A stretch of 64,000 bases of DNA from Streptomyces sp. ADI95-17 (GCF_003846175.1 NZ_ML123046.1:366416-430415); one strand, 5' to 3'. Counted from the stretch's first letter, positions 28,473 through 41,581 are shown. The notes: generated from the sequence alone by a model not told the origin. A program made the numbers and translations.

Positions 28473-31141
28473 TGGAGTCGGCTGAAATTCGTCGCCGCTG
28501 GCTGAGCTTCTTCGAGGAGCGCGGTCACACCGTCGTCCCTTCGGCGTCGCTCATCGCGGACGACCCGACTCTGCTGCTGGTCCCCGCGGGCATGGTGCCC
28601 TTCAAGCCGTACTTCCTCGGCGAGGTCAAGCCGCCCGCCCCGCGCGTCACCAGCGTGCAGAAGTGCGTCCGTACGCCGGACATCGAAGAGGTCGGCAAGA
28701 CCACCCGGCACGGCACGTTCTTCCAGATGTGCGGCAACTTCTCCTTCGGCGACTACTTCAAGGAAGGCGCCATCGGTTACGCCTGGGAGGCTCTGACGAG
28801 CTCCGTGGCGGACGGCGGCTTCGGTCTCGACCCCGAGCGGCTGTGGATCACGGTCTACCTCGACGACGACGAGGCCGAGGCCATCTGGCGCGACAAGATC
28901 GGTGTGCCGGCCGAGCGCATCCAGCGGCTGGGCAAGAAGGACAACTTCTGGTCCATGGGCGTCCCCGGACCCTGCGGCCCCTGCTCCGAGATCAACTACG
29001 ACCGCGGCCCCGAGTTCGGCGTCGAGGGCGGCCCGGCCGTCAACGACGAGCGGTACGTGGAGATCTGGAACCTGGTCTTCATGCAGTACGAGCGCGGCGC
29101 CGGGGACGGCAAGGAGGACTTCCCGATCCTCGGCGACCTGCCGTCGAAGAACATCGACACGGGTCTGGGCCTGGAACGCCTCGCCATGATCCTGCAGGAC
29201 GTACAGAACATGTACGAGACCGACACCCTGCGCGTCGTCATGGACAGGGCCACCGAGCTGACCGGCGTCCGCTACGGCGCCGACCACGGCTCGGACGTCT
29301 CGCTCCGCGTGGTCGCCGACCACATCCGCACCTCGGTGATGCTCATCGGCGACGGTGTCACGCCGGGCAACGAGGGCCGCGGCTACGTGCTGCGCCGGAT
29401 CATGCGCCGCGCCATCCGCAACATGCGGCTGCTGGGTGCCACCGGACCGGTCGTCAAGGACCTGGTCGACGTCGTGATCGAGACGATGGGGCAGCAGTAC
29501 CCGGAGCTGATCACCGACCGCAAGCGCATCGAGACCGTCGCCCTGGCCGAGGAGGCCGCCTTCCTCAAGGCCCTCAAGGGCGGCACCAACATCCTCGACA
29601 CCGCCGTCACCGAGACCAAGTCCGCCGGCGGCAAGGTCCTCGCCGGTGACAAGGCGTTCCTGCTCCACGACACCTGGGGCTTCCCGATCGACCTCACCCT
29701 GGAGATGGCCGCCGAACAGGGCCTCTCCGTGGACGAGGAGGGCTTCCGCCGCCTGATGAAGGAGCAGCGGGACCGCGCCAAGGCGGACGCCCGCGCCAAG
29801 AAGACCGGTCACGCCGACCTGTCCGCCTACCGCGAGGTCGCCGACAACTCCGGCGCCACCGACTTCACCGGCTACACCTCCACCGAGGGCGAGTCGACCA
29901 TCGTCGGCCTCCTCGTCGACGGTGTGTCCTCCCCGGCCGCGTCCGAGGGCGACGAGGTCGAGGTCGTCCTCGACCGCACCCCGTTCTACGCCGAGGGCGG
30001 CGGCCAGATCGCCGACCAGGGCCGGATCCGGCTCGACACCGGCGCCGTCATCGAGGTCCGCGACGTCCAGAAGCCGGTCCCCGGCGTCCACGTCCACAAG
30101 GGTGTCGTCCAGGTCGGCGAGGTCACCGTCGGCGCTCCGGTCCTCGCCTCGATCGACGTCAAGCGCCGCCGCGCCATCGCCCGTGCCCACTCCGCCACGC
30201 ACCTCACGCACCAGGCCCTGCGCGACGCGCTCGGCCCGACGGCCGCCCAGGCCGGTTCGGAGAACCAGCCCGGCCGCTTCCGCTTCGACTTCGGTTCGCC
30301 GAACGCCGTCCCCGGCTCGGTCATGACCGACGTCGAGCAGAAGATCAACGACGTGCTCTCGCGTGAACTCGACGTCCAGGCCGAGGTCATGTCGATCGAC
30401 GAGGCCAAGAAGCAGGGCGCCATCGCCGAGTTCGGCGAGAAGTACGGCGAGCGGGTCCGGGTCGTCACCATCGGCGACTTCTCCAAGGAGCTCTGCGGCG
30501 GTACGCACGTCCACAACACCGCCCAGCTGGGTCTGGTGAAGCTGCTCGGCGAGTCGTCCATCGGTTCCGGTGTGCGGCGCATCGAGGCCCTCGTCGGCGT
30601 CGACGCGTACAACTTCCTAGCCAAGGAGCACACGGTCGTCGCCCAGCTCCAGGAACTGGTCAAGGGCCGTCCCGAGGAGCTCCCGGAGAAGATCGCCGGA
30701 ATGCTCGGCAAGCTGAAGGACGCCGAGAAGGAGATCGAGAAGTTCCGCGCGGAGAAGGTCCTCCAGGCCGCCGCCGGACTGGCCGAGTCCGCCAAGGACG
30801 TACGCGGCGTCGCCCTGGTCACCGGCCAGGTCCCCGACGGCACGACCGCCGACGACCTGCGCAGGCTCGTCCTCGACGTCCGGGGCCGCATCCAGGGCGG
30901 CCGGCCGGCCGTCGTGGCCCTGTTCACCACGGCCAACGGCCGCCCGCTCACCGTCATCGCCACCAACGAGGCCGCCCGTGAGCGCGGTCTCAAGGCCGGT
31001 GACCTGGTCCGTACCGCCGCCAAGACCCTCGGCGGCGGCGGTGGCGGCAAGCCGGACGTCGCCCAGGGCGGCGGCCAGGACCCCGAGGCCATCGGCGCCG
31101 CGGTGTCCGCCGTCGAACGCCTCGTCACCGAGACGGCGTGA
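28472..31141 (+). CDS. alaS: Alanyl-tRNA synthetase
   Basis: An 889-residue class-II synthetase. The catalytic core begins [20 protein letters not shown], with motif 2 in [20 protein letters not shown] (about residues 77-96). The editing domain keeps its zinc ligands HxxxH (HSATHLTHQ, about 573-581) and the CxxxH pair in CGGTHVHN (about 675). The C-Ala domain at the end has a coiled coil ([14 protein letters not shown]) and a DHHA1-like part with a glycine-rich [13 protein letters not shown] stretch. The ATG overlaps the stop of the small gene upstream, and the stop overlaps the ruvX GTG, so all are coupled. Confidence 0.97.
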   Translation: MESAEIRRRWLSFFEERGHTVVPSASLIADDPTLLLVPAGMVPFKPYFLGEVKPPAPRVTSVQKCVRTPDIEEVGKTTRHGTFFQMCGNFSFGDYFKEGAIGYAWEALTSSVADGGFGLDPERLWITVYLDDDEAEAIWRDKIGVPAERIQRLGKKDNFWSMGVPGPCGPCSEINYDRGPEFGVEGGPAVNDERYVEIWNLVFMQYERGAGDGKEDFPILGDLPSKNIDTGLGLERLAMILQDVQNMYETDTLRVVMDRATELTGVRYGADHGSDVSLRVVADHIRTSVMLIGDGVTPGNEGRGYVLRRIMRRAIRNMRLLGATGPVVKDLVDVVIETMGQQYPELITDRKRIETVALAEEAAFLKALKGGTNILDTAVTETKSAGGKVLAGDKAFLLHDTWGFPIDLTLEMAAEQGLSVDEEGFRRLMKEQRDRAKADARAKKTGHADLSAYREVADNSGATDFTGYTSTEGESTIVGLLVDGVSSPAASEGDEVEVVLDRTPFYAEGGGQIADQGRIRLDTGAVIEVRDVQKPVPGVHVHKGVVQVGEVTVGAPVLASIDVKRRRAIARAHSATHLTHQALRDALGPTAAQAGSENQPGRFRFDFGSPNAVPGSVMTDVEQKINDVLSRELDVQAEVMSIDEAKKQGAIAEFGEKYGERVRVVTIGDFSKELCGGTHVHNTAQLGLVKLLGESSIGSGVRRIEALVGVDAYNFLAKEHTVVAQLQELVKGRPEELPEKIAGMLGKLKDAEKEIEKFRAEKVLQAAAGLAESAKDVRGVALVTGQVPDGTTADDLRRLVLDVRGRIQGGRPAVVALFTTANGRPLTVIATNEAARERGLKAGDLVRTAAKTLGGGGGGKPDVAQGGGQDPEAIGAAVSAVERLVTETA

Positions 31142-31623
31142 CGACGGGAATGACGCAGATGCGCCGCGGTCGTCGGCTCGCGATCGATGTCGGGGACGCC
31201 CGGATCGGGGTCGCCTCGTGCGACCCCGACGGGATCCTCGCCACGCCGGTGGAGACCGTTCCGGGGCGTGATGTCCCGGCGGCCCACCGGCGGCTCGGGC
31301 AGATCGTCGAGGAGTACGAGCCGATCGAGATCATCATCGGTCTGCCGCGGTCCCTCGGCGGCGGTGAGGGACCCGCCGCCGCCAAGATCCGGGTCTTCGC
31401 CCAGGAGGTCGCCCGTGCGGTCGCACCCATTCCGGTGCGACTGGTGGACGAGAGGATGACCACAGTGACGGCCAGTCAAGGGCTGCGCGCTTCGGGCGTG
31501 AAGTCCAAGAAAGGCCGATCCGTCATCGACCAAGCTGCCGCTGTGGTGATCCTTCAGAACGCTCTGGAGTCCGAACGGGCGTCGGGCCGGGCCCCCGGCG
31601 AAGGCGTCGAAGTGGTTGCCTGA
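31138..31623 (+). CDS. ruvX: Holliday junction resolvase-like/pre-16S rRNA nuclease RuvX (YqgF)
   Basis: A 161-residue RNase H-fold nuclease. The acidic residues appear in [13 protein letters not shown] (about residues 14-26), [12 protein letters not shown] and RLVDERMTT, with a final Asp in [12 protein letters not shown]. YqgF trims the 5' end of pre-16S rRNA in E. coli, and a recombination role is proposed for mycobacterial relatives. The GTG overlaps the alaS stop; an in-frame ATG at 31150 is an alternative start. The alaS-ruvX-mltG-aroE order is widely conserved in Actinobacteria. Confidence 0.93.
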   Translation: MTTGMTQMRRGRRLAIDVGDARIGVASCDPDGILATPVETVPGRDVPAAHRRLGQIVEEYEPIEIIIGLPRSLGGGEGPAAAKIRVFAQEVARAVAPIPVRLVDERMTTVTASQGLRASGVKSKKGRSVIDQAAAVVILQNALESERASGRAPGEGVEVVA

Positions 31624-31718
31624 TCGCGATACGGTAACGTTCCGCGCGATGCGGCGGTGCCTCGAACAAACACCGCACAGCAAGAGACGGAACGTCGTCT
31701 CGCGGCTCTAGGGGATCG

Positions 31719-33467
31719 ATGACTGAGTATGGCCGGGGCCCCGGCTCCGAACCGTGGCATCCCGAGGACCCCTTGTACGGGGACCAGGGATGGGGAGGAC
31801 AGCAGCCCGCCCACGGCCAGGACCAGTACGGCGGCCAGCAGCAGCCCTACCCGCACGATCCGTACGCGCAGCAGACCCAGCAGCCGCAGGACCCGTACGC
31901 CCAGCAGCAGCCGCAGGATCCGTACGCCCAGCAGCAGCACTACCAGCAGCAGCCCGGCTACGGAGTCCAGCAGGACCCGTACGCGCAGCAGCCCCAGCAG
32001 CCGCAGCAGCCGCAGTACGACAACGGCGGCTGGGGCACCGGGCAGCAGCCCGCCGCGATGCCGTACGACGCCCAGCCGGCTGCCGACCCGTACGGCGGGG
32101 GACAGACCGGCTACGGCGAGACGCAGGACTACTACGGCACGCAGGAGGCCTACCCGCCGCCGCAGCCCCCGGGCCGTCGCGAGGCCGCTCCCCAGCAGGA
32201 CCCGGCGCAGACTCCGGACTGGGACCCCAAGGTTCAGCCGGAGGAGACCCACCCGTTCTTCACGGGCGCCGACGACAACGGCGATCGCGATGACAACGGC
32301 GACGGCAAGGACGACGACTACGACGACGACCCGCGTGAGTCCCGCCGCGGCAGCCGCGGCGGGAACGAGCGCCGTGGCAAGGGCAAGAAGAAGAGCCGCA
32401 GCGGCTGTGCCTGTCTGGTCGTCTCGCTGGTCCTGGTCGGCGGCCTCGGCGGGGTGGGCTACTTCGGCTACTCGTACTGGAAGGACAAGTTCGGCGCGGC
32501 GCCCGACTACGCGGGCAGTGGCTCGGGTTCGGTCGAGGTGGAGATCCCCAAGGGTGCCTTCGGCTCCGACATCGGCAACATCCTGAAGAAGAAGGGTGTC
32601 GTCAAGAGCGTCGACGCGTTCGTCTCCGCGCAGAGCGAGAGCCCCAAGGGCAAATCGATCCAGGCAGGGGTCTATCTCCTCCACGAGAAGATGTCCGCGG
32701 CCGAGGCCGTGAAGATGATGGTCGACCCCAACAGCCAGAATCTCCTGGTGATTCCCGAGGGTTCCCGCAACACGGCCGTCTACGCGATGGTCGACAAGAA
32801 GCTGAGCCTCAAGAAGGGCACGGCCAAGGGAATCGCCACGGCCAAGAGGTCCGAACTCGGCCTGCCCGACTGGGCGGTCAACGGCAAGGACGTCAAGGAC
32901 CCGCTGGAGGGCTTCCTCTACCCGGCCGCGTATCCGGTGACGAAGGAGACCAAGCCGGAGACGATCCTCAAGAAGATGGTCGAGCGGTCCAACGAGGAGT
33001 ACAAGAAGCTCGACCTCGAAGGAACCGCCAAGAAGTACAAGCTGGACGGCCCGTGGCAGGTGCTCACCGTCGCCAGCCTGGTCCAGGCGGAGGGTCTCAC
33101 ACACGACGACTTCCGGAAGATGGCCGAAGTCGTCTACAACCGCCTGAAGCCGGACAACACGGTGACGAACCGCAAGCTTGAGTTCGACTCCGCGTTCAAT
33201 TACCTCAACAACCAGAGCAAGATCAAGATCAGCACGAAGGAGATCCGGACCAACCCGGACCCGTACAACACCTATTACCACGAGGGGCTTCCGCCGGGTC
33301 CGATCAGCAATCCCGGTGACGAGGCCCTGCGGGCCACGCTCAGCCCCACCAACAATGGGTGGATGTTCTTCATCTCGCTCGACGGCAAGAAGACCGAGTT
33401 CACCAAGACCGCTGCCGAGCACGAGAAGCTCAACGACAAGTTCAAGGAAAAGCATGGCCTCGGCTGA
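31719..33467 (+). CDS. mltG: Endolytic peptidoglycan transglycosylase MltG (YceG) with long Gln/Pro-rich N-terminus
   Basis: A 582-residue protein. Residues 1-190 are low complexity, rich in Gln, Pro, Tyr and Gly, with repeated DPYAQQ/QQPQDPYAQ units, then an acidic and an Arg/Lys-rich stretch. One TM helix lies at about 229-250. The YceG domain follows outside the membrane, with the conserved VASLVQAEG segment (catalytic-type Glu), EVVYNRLK, and the NPDPYNTYYHEGLPPGPISNPG signature. MltG cleaves nascent glycan strands and so sets their length. The 95-base leader contains nested inverted repeats (ACGTTCC near 31637 with GGAACGT near 31691). The gene overlaps aroE by 14 bases. Confidence 0.93.
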   Translation: MTEYGRGPGSEPWHPEDPLYGDQGWGGQQPAHGQDQYGGQQQPYPHDPYAQQTQQPQDPYAQQQPQDPYAQQQHYQQQPGYGVQQDPYAQQPQQPQQPQYDNGGWGTGQQPAAMPYDAQPAADPYGGGQTGYGETQDYYGTQEAYPPPQPPGRREAAPQQDPAQTPDWDPKVQPEETHPFFTGADDNGDRDDNGDGKDDDYDDDPRESRRGSRGGNERRGKGKKKSRSGCACLVVSLVLVGGLGGVGYFGYSYWKDKFGAAPDYAGSGSGSVEVEIPKGAFGSDIGNILKKKGVVKSVDAFVSAQSESPKGKSIQAGVYLLHEKMSAAEAVKMMVDPNSQNLLVIPEGSRNTAVYAMVDKKLSLKKGTAKGIATAKRSELGLPDWAVNGKDVKDPLEGFLYPAAYPVTKETKPETILKKMVERSNEEYKKLDLEGTAKKYKLDGPWQVLTVASLVQAEGLTHDDFRKMAEVVYNRLKPDNTVTNRKLEFDSAFNYLNNQSKIKISTKEIRTNPDPYNTYYHEGLPPGPISNPGDEALRATLSPTNNGWMFFISLDGKKTEFTKTAAEHEKLNDKFKEKHGLG

Positions 33468-34290
33468 CCGGCGCCACCGGGCGGCCGCCCTCGGTTCGCC
33501 CATCGCGCACTCGCTCTCCCCGGTGCTGCACCGGGCCGCGTACGCCGAACTCGGCCTCGACGGCTGGACGTACGACCGGTTCGAGGTCGACGAGGCCACG
33601 CTGCCCGGCTTCGTCCAGGGGCTCGACTCCACGTGGGCAGGGCTCTCGCTGACCATGCCGCTCAAGCGGGCGATCATTCCGCTGCTGGACTCCGTCAGCG
33701 AGACCGCGTCCTCGGTGGAGGCCGTCAACACGGTCGTCCTCACCGAGGACGGCCGACTGGCCGGCGACAACACCGACATCCCCGGGATGATCGCCGCGCT
33801 GCGCGAACGCGGGGTGGAGAAGACCGAGTCCGCCGCCGTCCTCGGCGCCGGGGCCACCGCCTCGTCCGCGCTCGCCGCGCTCTCGCGGATCTCCACGGGA
33901 CCGGTCACGGCCTATGTCCGCAGCCGCGAGCGCGGTGACGAGATGCGCGGCTGGGGCGAACGCCTCGGCGTGGACGTCCGGATCGCCGACTGGGCGGAGG
34001 CCGAGCAGGCGCTGCGCTCCCCGCTGATCATCGCGACGACCCCCGCCGGGGCGACCGACGGACTGATCGGCGCCGTCCCGGAACGTCCCGGCACGCTCTT
34101 CGACGTGCTGTACGAGCCCTGGCCCACCGGACTCGCGTCCGCCTGGACGGCCCACGGCGGCCCAGTCATCGGAGGTCTGGACCTCCTGGTACACCAGGCC
34201 GTCCTCCAGGTCGAGCAGATGACGGGCCGCTCCCCGGCGCCGCTGGCCGCCATGCGCCGGGCCGGCGAACAGGCGCTGGCCGCCCGCTGA
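33454..34290 (+). CDS. aroE: Shikimate dehydrogenase
   Basis: A 278-residue NADPH-dependent enzyme that reduces 3-dehydroshikimate to shikimate. The shikimate-binding SHSLSP-like segment reads AHSLSPVLHRAAY (about residues 17-29), the catalytic Lys is in TMPLKRAI (about 67), and the Asp partner in NTDIPGM (about 107). The dinucleotide loop is VLGAGATASSALAAL, a variant of GAGGAA. The ATG lies within the last codons of mltG, so expression depends on that gene. Confidence 0.93.
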   Translation: MASADRRHRAAALGSPIAHSLSPVLHRAAYAELGLDGWTYDRFEVDEATLPGFVQGLDSTWAGLSLTMPLKRAIIPLLDSVSETASSVEAVNTVVLTEDGRLAGDNTDIPGMIAALRERGVEKTESAAVLGAGATASSALAALSRISTGPVTAYVRSRERGDEMRGWGERLGVDVRIADWAEAEQALRSPLIIATTPAGATDGLIGAVPERPGTLFDVLYEPWPTGLASAWTAHGGPVIGGLDLLVHQAVLQVEQMTGRSPAPLAAMRRAGEQALAAR

Positions 34291-34435
34291 CCGTGGATCC
34301 GGCCCTCCGGACCGTCCGTCTGCTGGACCGGCGGCGGGCCGCGGTCCCCGGCCGTGGGAGGATCGAGGGTGGCGGGCCAGGGCCGCGCACCCGGTCGCGC
34401 CGTCGCAGTTCCAGGCGCGAGCATGAGGAGCACCG

Positions 34436-37700
<3,265 letters not shown>

Positions 37701-37735
37701 CGGACCGGTTTCCCGGCCATCCGGGCACCGTTGCG

Positions 37736-37771
37736 CGTTCCCGGCCGTTGTCCCAGCGGCGGCCGGGAACG
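37736..37771 (+). terminator. 12-bp perfect hairpin after the aro cluster
   Basis: CGTTCCCGGCCG and CGGCCGGGAACG pair around a 12-base loop, 36 bases after the aroQ stop. The loop and 3' arm also hold the promoter of the next gene. Confidence 0.65.
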
Positions 37772-37778
37772 GTACGGT
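37748..37778 (+). promoter_or_regulatory. Candidate promoter for the P-loop kinase-like gene
   Basis: TTGTCC (37748-37753) and TACGGT (37773-37778) are separated by 19 bases. The -35 is in the terminator loop and the -10 just after the 3' arm. Confidence 0.4.
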
Positions 37779-37826
37779 TGCCGTTCCATCAGCGCCAGTT
37801 GCCTGTACGAGACGGAGTGGCACCGG

Positions 37827-38648
37827 ATGCAGCACGCAGTGGGGGCCCCGCTGCCGCCGCCCCAAGGACCCGGAAGCGGACCTGTCGGCTGGTCGCACCA
37901 GGCCCAGCACCCCGGCCACCCCGGTCCGCCGGGGCCGCCGCCCATCACCCCGCCCGCGCCCGGCGGCTGGAGCGGGCCGGCCCCGCACCACGCCCCGGGC
38001 CCTCCCCTCAGGGAGACCACGGGACACGTCCAGCTGCCGCCCGGCGGCCCGGTCCCGTTGCCCGCACCGCCCGCCGAGCCCGGCACCGGCAGCGCGACCC
38101 TCGCGGTCCTCCTGATCGGCCCCGCGGGCGCCGGCAAGACCACCGTGGCCAAGCTCTGGGCCAGCCGCCGCCGGGTGCCCACCGCCCATGTCAGCCTCGA
38201 CGACGTCCGCGAATGGGTCTGCTCCGGTTTCGCCGACCCGCAGGCCGGGTGGAACGACCACTCCGAGGCCCAGTACCGCCTGGCCCGCCGCACCTGCGGC
38301 TTCGCCGCCCGCAATTTCCTCGCCAACGGCATCTCCTGCATCCTCGACGACGCGGTCTTCCCCGACCGGCCGGTGGTCGGACTCGGCGGCTGGAAGCGCC
38401 ATGTCGGCCCCGGACTCCTGCCCGTCGTGCTGCTGCCCGGCCTGGAGATCGTGCTGGAGCGCAACGCCGCCCGCAGCGGGAACCGCCGCCTCTCGGACGA
38501 GGAGGTCGCCAGGATCCACGGCAGGATGGCCGGCTGGTACGGCTCCGGGCTGCCGATCATCGACAACTCGACGTACGACGTGGAGACCACCGCCCGCGTC
38601 CTGGACGACATACTCGCCCGCTCCATAGCCAGCCCGCCGACCTGGTGA
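37827..38648 (+). CDS. Uncharacterised P-loop kinase-like ATPase with Pro-rich N-terminus
   Basis: A 273-residue protein. Residues 1-85 are Pro/Gly/His-rich and probably disordered. The ATPase core has Walker A GPAGAGKTT (about residues 98-106), then HVSLDDVREWVCSGFADP, an Asp/Arg pattern like zeta-toxin or polynucleotide-kinase type small kinases (AAA_33 group), and ISCILDDAVFPDR as Walker B. The C-terminal half has LERNAARSGNRRL, a lid-like basic segment. ATG at 37827 follows GACGGAGTGG. Streptomyces carries it between the aro genes and the peptidase gene. No substrate can be named. Confidence 0.75.
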   Translation: MQHAVGAPLPPPQGPGSGPVGWSHQAQHPGHPGPPGPPPITPPAPGGWSGPAPHHAPGPPLRETTGHVQLPPGGPVPLPAPPAEPGTGSATLAVLLIGPAGAGKTTVAKLWASRRRVPTAHVSLDDVREWVCSGFADPQAGWNDHSEAQYRLARRTCGFAARNFLANGISCILDDAVFPDRPVVGLGGWKRHVGPGLLPVVLLPGLEIVLERNAARSGNRRLSDEEVARIHGRMAGWYGSGLPIIDNSTYDVETTARVLDDILARSIASPPTW

Positions 38649-38730
38649 ACCGTCACCGGGCGGTGCTCCCGGCGCCCGGCCGCCCCCCCCGGTCGGGTGC
38701 GCTGACCGCGCAGGCCCGCGCCACCGCTCG

Positions 38731-38736
38731 TAGGCT
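38731..38736 (+). promoter_or_regulatory. -10 (TAGGCT), leaderless promoter for the M24 peptidase gene
   Basis: TAGGCT ends 6 bases before the ATG at 38743, and no ribosome binding site is present. The transcript probably begins at the A of ATG. Confidence 0.6.
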
Positions 38737-38742
38737 CGTGGC

Positions 38743-39849
38743 ATGTCAGAGGTGTACGCCGTCCGCCGCGGGCTGCTTCGCGACCGGTGCGCCGCCGTCG
38801 GATCCGCGGCCGCTCTGGTCTCCCGCCCCGCCAACGTCCGCTATCTCGCGGGCGGAGCGCCCCCGGGTGCCGTGCTGCTGCTCGGACCCGGCGGGGACGT
38901 CCTGATCTCTCCCCGGGACCCGGGCGGTGATCCCGCCGACGGGCGCACCGACGACCAGCTGAGGGTCTCCCCGCTGCCGGCCTCCGACGGTGATCCGGCG
39001 GTCGCGGCCGCCGATCTGGCCGGCTCCTCGGGCGCGGAGTCGCTGGCCGTCGAGGAGCACCATCTGACGGTCGCCCGCCACCGGGCCATGGGCTCGGTGG
39101 CCCCGCGGCTGAGGCTGGCCGATCTCGGTGCCACCGTCGAGCAGCTGCGGGTGGTCAAGGACGAGGAGGAGATCGCCTGCCTGCGGATCGCCGCCGAGAT
39201 CACCGACCAGGCCCTGGGCGAACTCCTCGAATCCATCCTGGTGGGCCGCACCGAACGGCACCTCGCCCTGGAGCTGGAGCGCCGCCTGGTGGACCACGGC
39301 GCCGACGGCCCCGCCTTCGCCACCTCCGTGGCCACCGGACCGAACTCGGGCCAGGGCCGCCACCGCCCCTCGGACCGGCGGGTGGAGGAGGGAGATTTCC
39401 TCTCCGTCTGCCTCGGCGCGAACTACCGCGGCTACCGCTGCGAGATCGGCCGTACGTTCGTCATCGGGACGACGCCGGCCGACTGGCAGATCGAGCTCTA
39501 CGACCTGGTTTTCGCCGCTCAGCGGGCCGGGCGCGAGGCCCTCGTACCGGGCGCGGCCTACCGCGACGTGGACCGTGCGGCCCGGCATCTCCTGGACTCC
39601 GCGGGGCACGGCGGGGGTCTGGCACCCTGGACCGGGCACGGGGTGGGACTCGAAATCGACGAGGACCCGCAGTTGGCACCTGCGGCCATGGGTAAACTGG
39701 ACGCTTGTGTGCCGGTCACCGTCGAACCGGGGGTCCACCTCCCGGGCCGGGGCGGGGTCCGGATCGATGACACGCTCGTCGTGCGCCCCGAGGCGGACGG
39801 CGGACCCGAGCTACTCACCATTACGACCAAGGAGCTGCTCGCGCTCTAG
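38743..39849 (+). CDS. M24-family (Xaa-Pro dipeptidase-like) protein with substituted metal ligands
   Basis: A 368-residue protein with the creatinase N-domain and pita-bread M24 C-domain. Compared with the canonical ligands (Asp, Asp, His, Glu, Glu) I read: [17 protein letters not shown], where DxG is CLG and the second Asp is Glu; [11 protein letters not shown], where the metal His is kept but the usual EIHEPP His is Asp; VTVEPG with Glu kept; and RIDDT, where Glu is Asp. These changes argue against an ordinary two-metal Xaa-Pro peptidase. The gene precedes efp and nusB, the normal place for pepQ. Likely leaderless. Confidence 0.85.
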   Translation: MSEVYAVRRGLLRDRCAAVGSAAALVSRPANVRYLAGGAPPGAVLLLGPGGDVLISPRDPGGDPADGRTDDQLRVSPLPASDGDPAVAAADLAGSSGAESLAVEEHHLTVARHRAMGSVAPRLRLADLGATVEQLRVVKDEEEIACLRIAAEITDQALGELLESILVGRTERHLALELERRLVDHGADGPAFATSVATGPNSGQGRHRPSDRRVEEGDFLSVCLGANYRGYRCEIGRTFVIGTTPADWQIELYDLVFAAQRAGREALVPGAAYRDVDRAARHLLDSAGHGGGLAPWTGHGVGLEIDEDPQLAPAAMGKLDACVPVTVEPGVHLPGRGGVRIDDTLVVRPEADGGPELLTITTKELLAL

Positions 39850-39899
39850 CGCGCATCCTCGGTCGTTCCACCAGCTTCAGTCCAGGAGATTCCGCAACC

Positions 39900-40466
39900 G
39901 TGGCTTCCACGAACGACCTCAAGAACGGCCTGGTGCTCAAGCTCGACGGAGGCCAGCTCTGGTCCGTCGTCGAGTTCCAGCACGTCAAGCCCGGCAAGGG
40001 CCCGGCCTTCGTGCGCACCAAGCTCAAGAACGTGCTCTCCGGCAAGGTCGTCGACAAGACGTTCAACGCCGGCGTGAAGGTCGAAACGGCCACCATCGAC
40101 CGTCGCGACATGCAGTTCTCGTACATGGACGGCGAGTACTTCGTCTTCATGGACATGGACACCTACGACCAGCTCATGGTCGACCGCAAGGCTGTCGGCG
40201 ACGCCGCCAACTTCCTGATCGAGGGCTTCACCGCCTCGGTGGCGCAGCACGAGGGCGAGGTGCTCTACGTCGAGCTCCCGGCCGCCGTCGAGCTCGTCAT
40301 CCAGGAGACCGAGCCGGGCGTCCAGGGCGACCGCTCCACCGGTGGCACCAAGCCCGCCACCCTGGAGACCGGTTACCAGATCCAGGTCCCGCTCTTCATC
40401 ACCACCGGTGAGAAGGTCAAGGTCGACACCCGCACCAGCGACTACCTCGGCCGGGTGAACAGCTAA
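39900..40466 (+). CDS. efp: Translation elongation factor P
   Basis: A 188-residue three-domain factor that relieves ribosome stalling at polyproline. The tip loop reads KPGKGPAF (about residues 30-37), the palindromic PGKGP loop described for actinobacterial EF-P, whose Lys is thought to act unmodified; no epmA- or ymfI-like modification gene is nearby. The C-terminal signature [13 protein letters not shown] is intact. The GTG has CCAGGAG at 11 bases. It is 51 bases after the peptidase gene and 2 bases before nusB. Confidence 0.97.
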   Translation: MASTNDLKNGLVLKLDGGQLWSVVEFQHVKPGKGPAFVRTKLKNVLSGKVVDKTFNAGVKVETATIDRRDMQFSYMDGEYFVFMDMDTYDQLMVDRKAVGDAANFLIEGFTASVAQHEGEVLYVELPAAVELVIQETEPGVQGDRSTGGTKPATLETGYQIQVPLFITTGEKVKVDTRTSDYLGRVNS

Positions 40467-40468
40467 CC

Positions 40469-40900
40469 GTGGCTGCCCGGAACAAGGCCCGCAAGCGTGC
40501 CTTCCAGATCCTCTTCGAGGCCGACCAGCGCGGCGAGTCCGTGCAGACGGTCCTCGCGGACTGGGTGCGGCACTCGCGGGCCGACACCCGTCAGCCGCCG
40601 GTCACCGAGTACACGATGGAGCTGATCGAGGGGTACGCGCAGTACGCGGACCGGATCGACGACCTCATCGTGACCTACGCGGTGGACTGGGAGATCGACC
40701 GCATGCCGGTCGTCGACCGGAACATCCTGCGGCTCGGCGCCTACGAGCTGATCTGGGTGGACGGCACCCCGGACGCGGTGGTGATCGACGAGGCGGTCCA
40801 GCTCGCCAAGGAGTTCTCCACCGATGACTCCCCGTCCTTCGTGAACGGGCTGCTGGCCCGCTTCAAGGACCTCAAGCCGAACCTCCGCCGGGAGCAGTAG
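40469..40900 (+). CDS. nusB: Transcription antitermination factor NusB
   Basis: A 143-residue all-helical protein that binds boxA RNA with S10 (NusE) in rRNA antitermination. The N-terminal ARNKARKRAFQILFEADQRG and later DRMPVVDRNILRLGAYEL are typical. The GTG follows the efp stop by two bases with no separate promoter. The next feature is a strong hairpin, so efp-nusB form the end of the unit. Confidence 0.95.
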   Translation: MAARNKARKRAFQILFEADQRGESVQTVLADWVRHSRADTRQPPVTEYTMELIEGYAQYADRIDDLIVTYAVDWEIDRMPVVDRNILRLGAYELIWVDGTPDAVVIDEAVQLAKEFSTDDSPSFVNGLLARFKDLKPNLRREQ

Positions 40901-40921
40901 CCTCCGGCGGCGTTCAGCCGA

Positions 40922-40957
40922 CGAAGGGCCCACGGTCGCTCGACCGTGGGCCCTTCG
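40922..40957 (+). terminator. 17-bp perfect hairpin after nusB
   Basis: The arms 40922-40938 and 40941-40957 are exactly complementary with only CT between, so a 4-base loop forms by opening the last pair. No U tract follows on the plus strand. Confidence 0.8.
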
Positions 40958-41006
40958 GCATGCTGCGGCCGGCCACGCGCGAAGCACCGTGCGGCCGCCA
41001 CGTACG

Positions 41007-41058
41007 AAAAAGCCGTGCCGGCGCGGGCACCCGATGGGGTGAACCGCGCCGGCACGGC
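41007..41058 (-). terminator. bldD terminator with U tract
   Basis: The arms 41012-41026 and 41044-41058 form 15 perfect pairs around a 17-base loop that can itself pair (CACCC with GGGTG). On the minus strand the 3' arm is followed by TTTTT (41011-41007). It lies 23 bases after the bldD stop. Confidence 0.85.
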
Positions 41059-41080
41059 GGCACGTTTCTTCAGGGGGCCC

Positions 41081-41581
41081 TCAGCCCTCTTCGTGGGCCA
41101 CGGCGCGACGCGCGTCCGCGTCCAGCACTCCCCAGCTGATCAGCTGCTCCGTGAGCACGGACGGCGACTGGTCGTAGATCACGGCCAGTGTGCGCAGGTC
41201 GTCCTGGCGGATCGAGAGCACCTTGCCGTTGTAGTCACCGCGCTGGCTCTGGATCGTCGCCGCGTAGCGCTGCAGCGGACCGGCCTTCTCCGGCGGGACG
41301 TGGGCGAGGCGCTCCAGGTCCAGAACGAGCTTCGGCGGCGGCTCGGCGGCACCGCCGGGCGTCGTACCGGGCAGGAGCTCCTGGACCGGGACCCCGTAGA
41401 AGTCCGCGAGCTCAGCGAGGCGCTGTACGGTCACGGCACGGTCGCCGCGCTCGTACGAACCGACCACGACGGCCTTCCAGCGGCCCTGGGACTTCTCCTC
41501 CACGCCATGGAGGGAGAGGCCCTGCTGGGTGCGGATGGCACGGAGTTTGGCCCCGAGCTGTTTTGCGTATTCGCTGGACAT
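41081..41581 (-). CDS. bldD: Developmental master regulator BldD
   Basis: A 166-residue repressor. Residues 1-75 are an Xre-type HTH DNA-binding domain (MSSEYAKQLGAKLRAIRTQQ...GSYERGDRAVTVQRL). The C-terminal domain carries both halves of the cyclic-di-GMP signature, RGD at 114-116 and RQDD at 125-128, so it should dimerise on tetrameric c-di-GMP and block sporulation genes during growth. ATG at 41581 gives the known protein start. The tail AHEEG differs from S. coelicolor. It has its own promoter with an operator-like site and a U-tract terminator. Confidence 0.98.
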   Translation of the reverse strand: MSSEYAKQLGAKLRAIRTQQGLSLHGVEEKSQGRWKAVVVGSYERGDRAVTVQRLAELADFYGVPVQELLPGTTPGGAAEPPPKLVLDLERLAHVPPEKAGPLQRYAATIQSQRGDYNGKVLSIRQDDLRTLAVIYDQSPSVLTEQLISWGVLDADARRAVAHEEG

